DNA from: an uncultured Collinsella sp.
Lineage (GTDB): Bacteria; Actinomycetota; Coriobacteriia; Coriobacteriales; Coriobacteriaceae
Length of the DNA: 7,717 nucleotides
Assembly (NCBI GenBank): GCA_902494935.1
Contig: CABUVH010000093.1
Location: 1 to 7,717, forward strand
Direction: 5' to 3'
A program made the position numbers and the translations under genes. Under the pieces are notes generated by a model. The model was not told the DNA's origin, ran no database searches, and was given only the letters and a program-made list of their open reading frames with translations. Position 1 is the first letter of the stretch. Each line of letters starts with the position of its first letter. Below, in pieces: positions 7,077 to 7,717 of the stretch.

Positions 7077-7151
7077 TTGTGGAGATAGGGACCTTAGGCT
7101 CATTTGGCGTTTGTGCTGGTTGTAGATGTTTTTTTGCCTGCCTTGTTCATA

Positions 7152-7213
7152 TTTGGTCCTTTGTGGTCAAGCATTTGGTCAGTGTTTGGTCGGCGTTTGG
7201 TTGGGTTTTGGAA
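7152..7213 (+). repeat. Phased 7-bp direct repeats (TTTGGTC-like) upstream of recA
   Basis: Copies occur at 7152-7158 TTTGGTC, 7162-7168 TGTGGTC, 7174-7180 TTTGGTC, 7185-7191 TTTGGTC, 7196-7202 TTTGGTT and 7207-7213 TTTGGAA. The last four start exactly 11 bp apart with 4-base spacers. The first two fit the same phase within one base. The array ends 30 bp before the recA -35 box. Tandem 7-bp sites with 4-bp spacers are the usual geometry for OmpR/PhoB-family regulators, but no binding protein can be named from sequence. The repeats are read directly; the function is inference. Confidence 0.7.
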
Positions 7214-7243
7214 AGACCGCCTGCATATGATTGGCCTGAACGG

Positions 7244-7272
7244 TTGACCACGAACAGCCGTTCGTTTATTAT
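7244..7272 (+). promoter_or_regulatory. recA promoter (-35 and -10)
   Basis: TTGACC (7244-7249) and TATTAT (7267-7272) each match the housekeeping sigma-70 consensus at five of six bases and are separated by the ideal 17 bp. Transcription would start near A7279, giving a leader of about 24 bases that includes the AGGAGG site. The spacer is filled by the SOS palindrome, so LexA bound there should block RNA polymerase. Confidence 0.85.
7250..7265. promoter_or_regulatory. LexA operator (SOS box) of recA
   Basis: ACGAAC-AGCC-GTTCGT is a perfect palindrome with 6-bp arms around four bases. It matches the CGAAC-N4-GTTCG type of SOS box bound by LexA/DinR in Gram-positive bacteria and actinobacteria. 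It occupies 16 of the 17 spacer bases of the recA promoter, which fits damage-inducible, LexA-repressed recA transcription. The lexA gene is not in the window. Confidence 0.9.
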
Positions 7273-7289
7273 CGATGCAGGTTGTTAAG

Positions 7290-7295
7290 AGGAGG
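7290..7295 (+). promoter_or_regulatory. Ribosome binding site of recA
   Basis: AGGAGG, a full Shine-Dalgarno core, lies seven bases before the ATG at 7303. It is the strongest such site in the window and it fixes the recA start. Confidence 0.9.
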
Positions 7296-7302
7296 GCTAT
7301 TC

Positions 7303-7717
7303 ATGGCCAAGAATTCAGGTCCCGTACGTACCGTTCATGCTCGCACGACGGGTAAAGAGCGCGATGAGATGATCGCCACCACCAAGGCCGAGATCGAGAA
7401 GAAATTCGGCCAGGGTTCCATCATGAGGTACGGCGACGGTGGTCCCGAGCTCGAGGTCGAGGCCATTCCCACGGGCGCCCTGGCCCTCGATGCCGCGCTG
7501 GGTATCGGCGGCGTGCCGCGCGGCCGTATCGTCGAGATTTACGGTCCTGAGTCCTCCGGTAAGACGACGCTTTCGCTCGAGATCCTGGCCGAGGCCCAGG
7601 CAATGGGTGGCGTTGTGGCATTTATCGATGCCGAGCACGCGCTTGATCCCACGTATGCCGCGCGCATCGGCGTGGATATCGACGAGGTGCTCATTTCCCA
7701 GCCCGATACGGGCGAGC
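7303..7717 (+). CDS. recA: Recombinase RecA, 3'-truncated by the window edge
   Basis: Cytoplasmic ATP-dependent recombinase that forms filaments on single-stranded DNA, drives strand exchange and stimulates LexA self-cleavage. The first 138 codons are present. Visible motifs are IEKKFGQGSIMRYGD (31-45), the polymerisation/core region IPTGALALDAALGIGGVPRG (55-74), Walker A GPESSGKT (81-88), and FIDAEHALDP (107-116), where Glu111 corresponds to the catalytic glutamate. The start at 7303 is chosen for its AGGAGG site. It gives an N-terminus about 13 residues longer than E. coli RecA, with a basic Thr/Arg-rich lead (PVRTVHARTTGKER). The frame is intact to the edge. Expression is probably SOS-controlled through the operator in its promoter. 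The C-terminal DNA-binding loops and tail are outside the window. Identity is certain. Confidence 0.98.
   Translation, partial: MAKNSGPVRTVHARTTGKERDEMIATTKAEIEKKFGQGSIMRYGDGGPELEVEAIPTGALALDAALGIGGVPRGRIVEIYGPESSGKTTLSLEILAEAQAMGGVVAFIDAEHALDPTYAARIGVDIDEVLISQPDTGE

Larger units (their letters stand above)
7046..7302. other. Intergenic region cinA/pncC to recA
   Basis: A 257-base non-coding stretch. In order it holds a hairpin terminator (7053-7076), a T/G-rich segment (about 7100-7213) with a run of seven T at 7129-7135, a phased direct-repeat array (7152-7213), the recA promoter with an embedded SOS palindrome (7244-7272), and the recA ribosome binding site. No convincing small gene is seen. 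Confidence 0.8.

Noticed and set aside
7201..7231. Possible second recA promoter, TTGGGT with TATGAT at 7226-7231
   Set aside because: The -10 resembles consensus, but the -35 is poor, the spacing is 19 bp, and the TG is not correctly placed for an extended -10. The promoter at 7244-7272 is far better.
7079..7288. Small open frame of 69 codons between cinA/pncC and recA
   Set aside because: It has a GTG start in the terminator tail and no ribosome binding site. It runs through the direct-repeat array, the recA promoter and the SOS box, and the protein is unlike any family.
7315..7638. Minus-strand frame opposite the start of recA
   Set aside because: It is codon-aligned antisense to recA, ends where recA has its TCA serine codon at 7315-7317, and has no independent support.
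1..7717. Search by eye for mobile elements, CRISPR arrays, tRNA or rRNA genes and toxin or defence genes
   Set aside because: All coding space is accounted for by intact or edge-cut housekeeping genes of uniform codon style. No transposase, array, cloverleaf or terminal inverted repeat was seen.

Overview
The window looks like an ordinary chromosomal core region from a GC-rich actinobacterium. Gene order, protein style and GAAAGGA-type ribosome binding sites suggest the Coriobacteriia, something Collinsella-like. That taxonomic call is inferred from gene content and codon bias; no marker gene was compared. Every gene lies on the + strand, in the order ftsK (5' end outside the window), a rodZ-like gene, yajQ, rimO, pgsA, a short cinA/pncC and recA (3' end outside the window).

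Layout. Positions 1-2442 hold most of an FtsK DNA translocase: the last membrane segments, a long acidic linker, the RecA-like motor and the gamma domain. The rodZ-like gene (2442-3953) starts inside the ftsK stop codon. It has a cytoplasmic HTH, an Arg/Gly/Tyr-rich disordered linker, one membrane helix and an external beta-type domain. yajQ (3980-4477), rimO (4505-5854), pgsA (5864-6502) and the short cinA/pncC (6509-7045) follow with gaps of 6 to 27 bases. No convincing promoter or terminator lies between them, so they are probably read as one transcript from upstream of the window. A 9-bp hairpin at 7053-7076 closes the run.

The only sizeable non-coding stretch is 7046-7302, in front of recA. 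It holds the terminator, a T/G-rich segment with an array of 7-bp TTTGGTC-like direct repeats at about 11-bp spacing, then a near-consensus promoter (TTGACC-17-TATTAT). A perfect SOS/LexA-type palindrome (ACGAAC-N4-GTTCGT) sits exactly in the promoter spacer. recA begins at 7303 behind an AGGAGG ribosome binding site and is cut at 7717.

How the genes fit together. FtsK and the RodZ-like protein are membrane-anchored division/shape proteins and are translationally coupled. RimO modifies ribosomal protein S12, YajQ is a small nucleotide-binding protein, PgsA makes the precursor of phosphatidylglycerol, and the CinA-type amidohydrolase recycles NMN. The rimO/pgsA/cinA/recA neighbourhood is a familiar housekeeping arrangement in Gram-positive bacteria. 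I see no mobile element, CRISPR array, defence island or RNA gene. The most unusual features are the 11-bp-phased repeat array upstream of recA, a duplicated KTTLLPRRH motif in the FtsK linker, and the RG/Y-rich linker of the RodZ-like protein.
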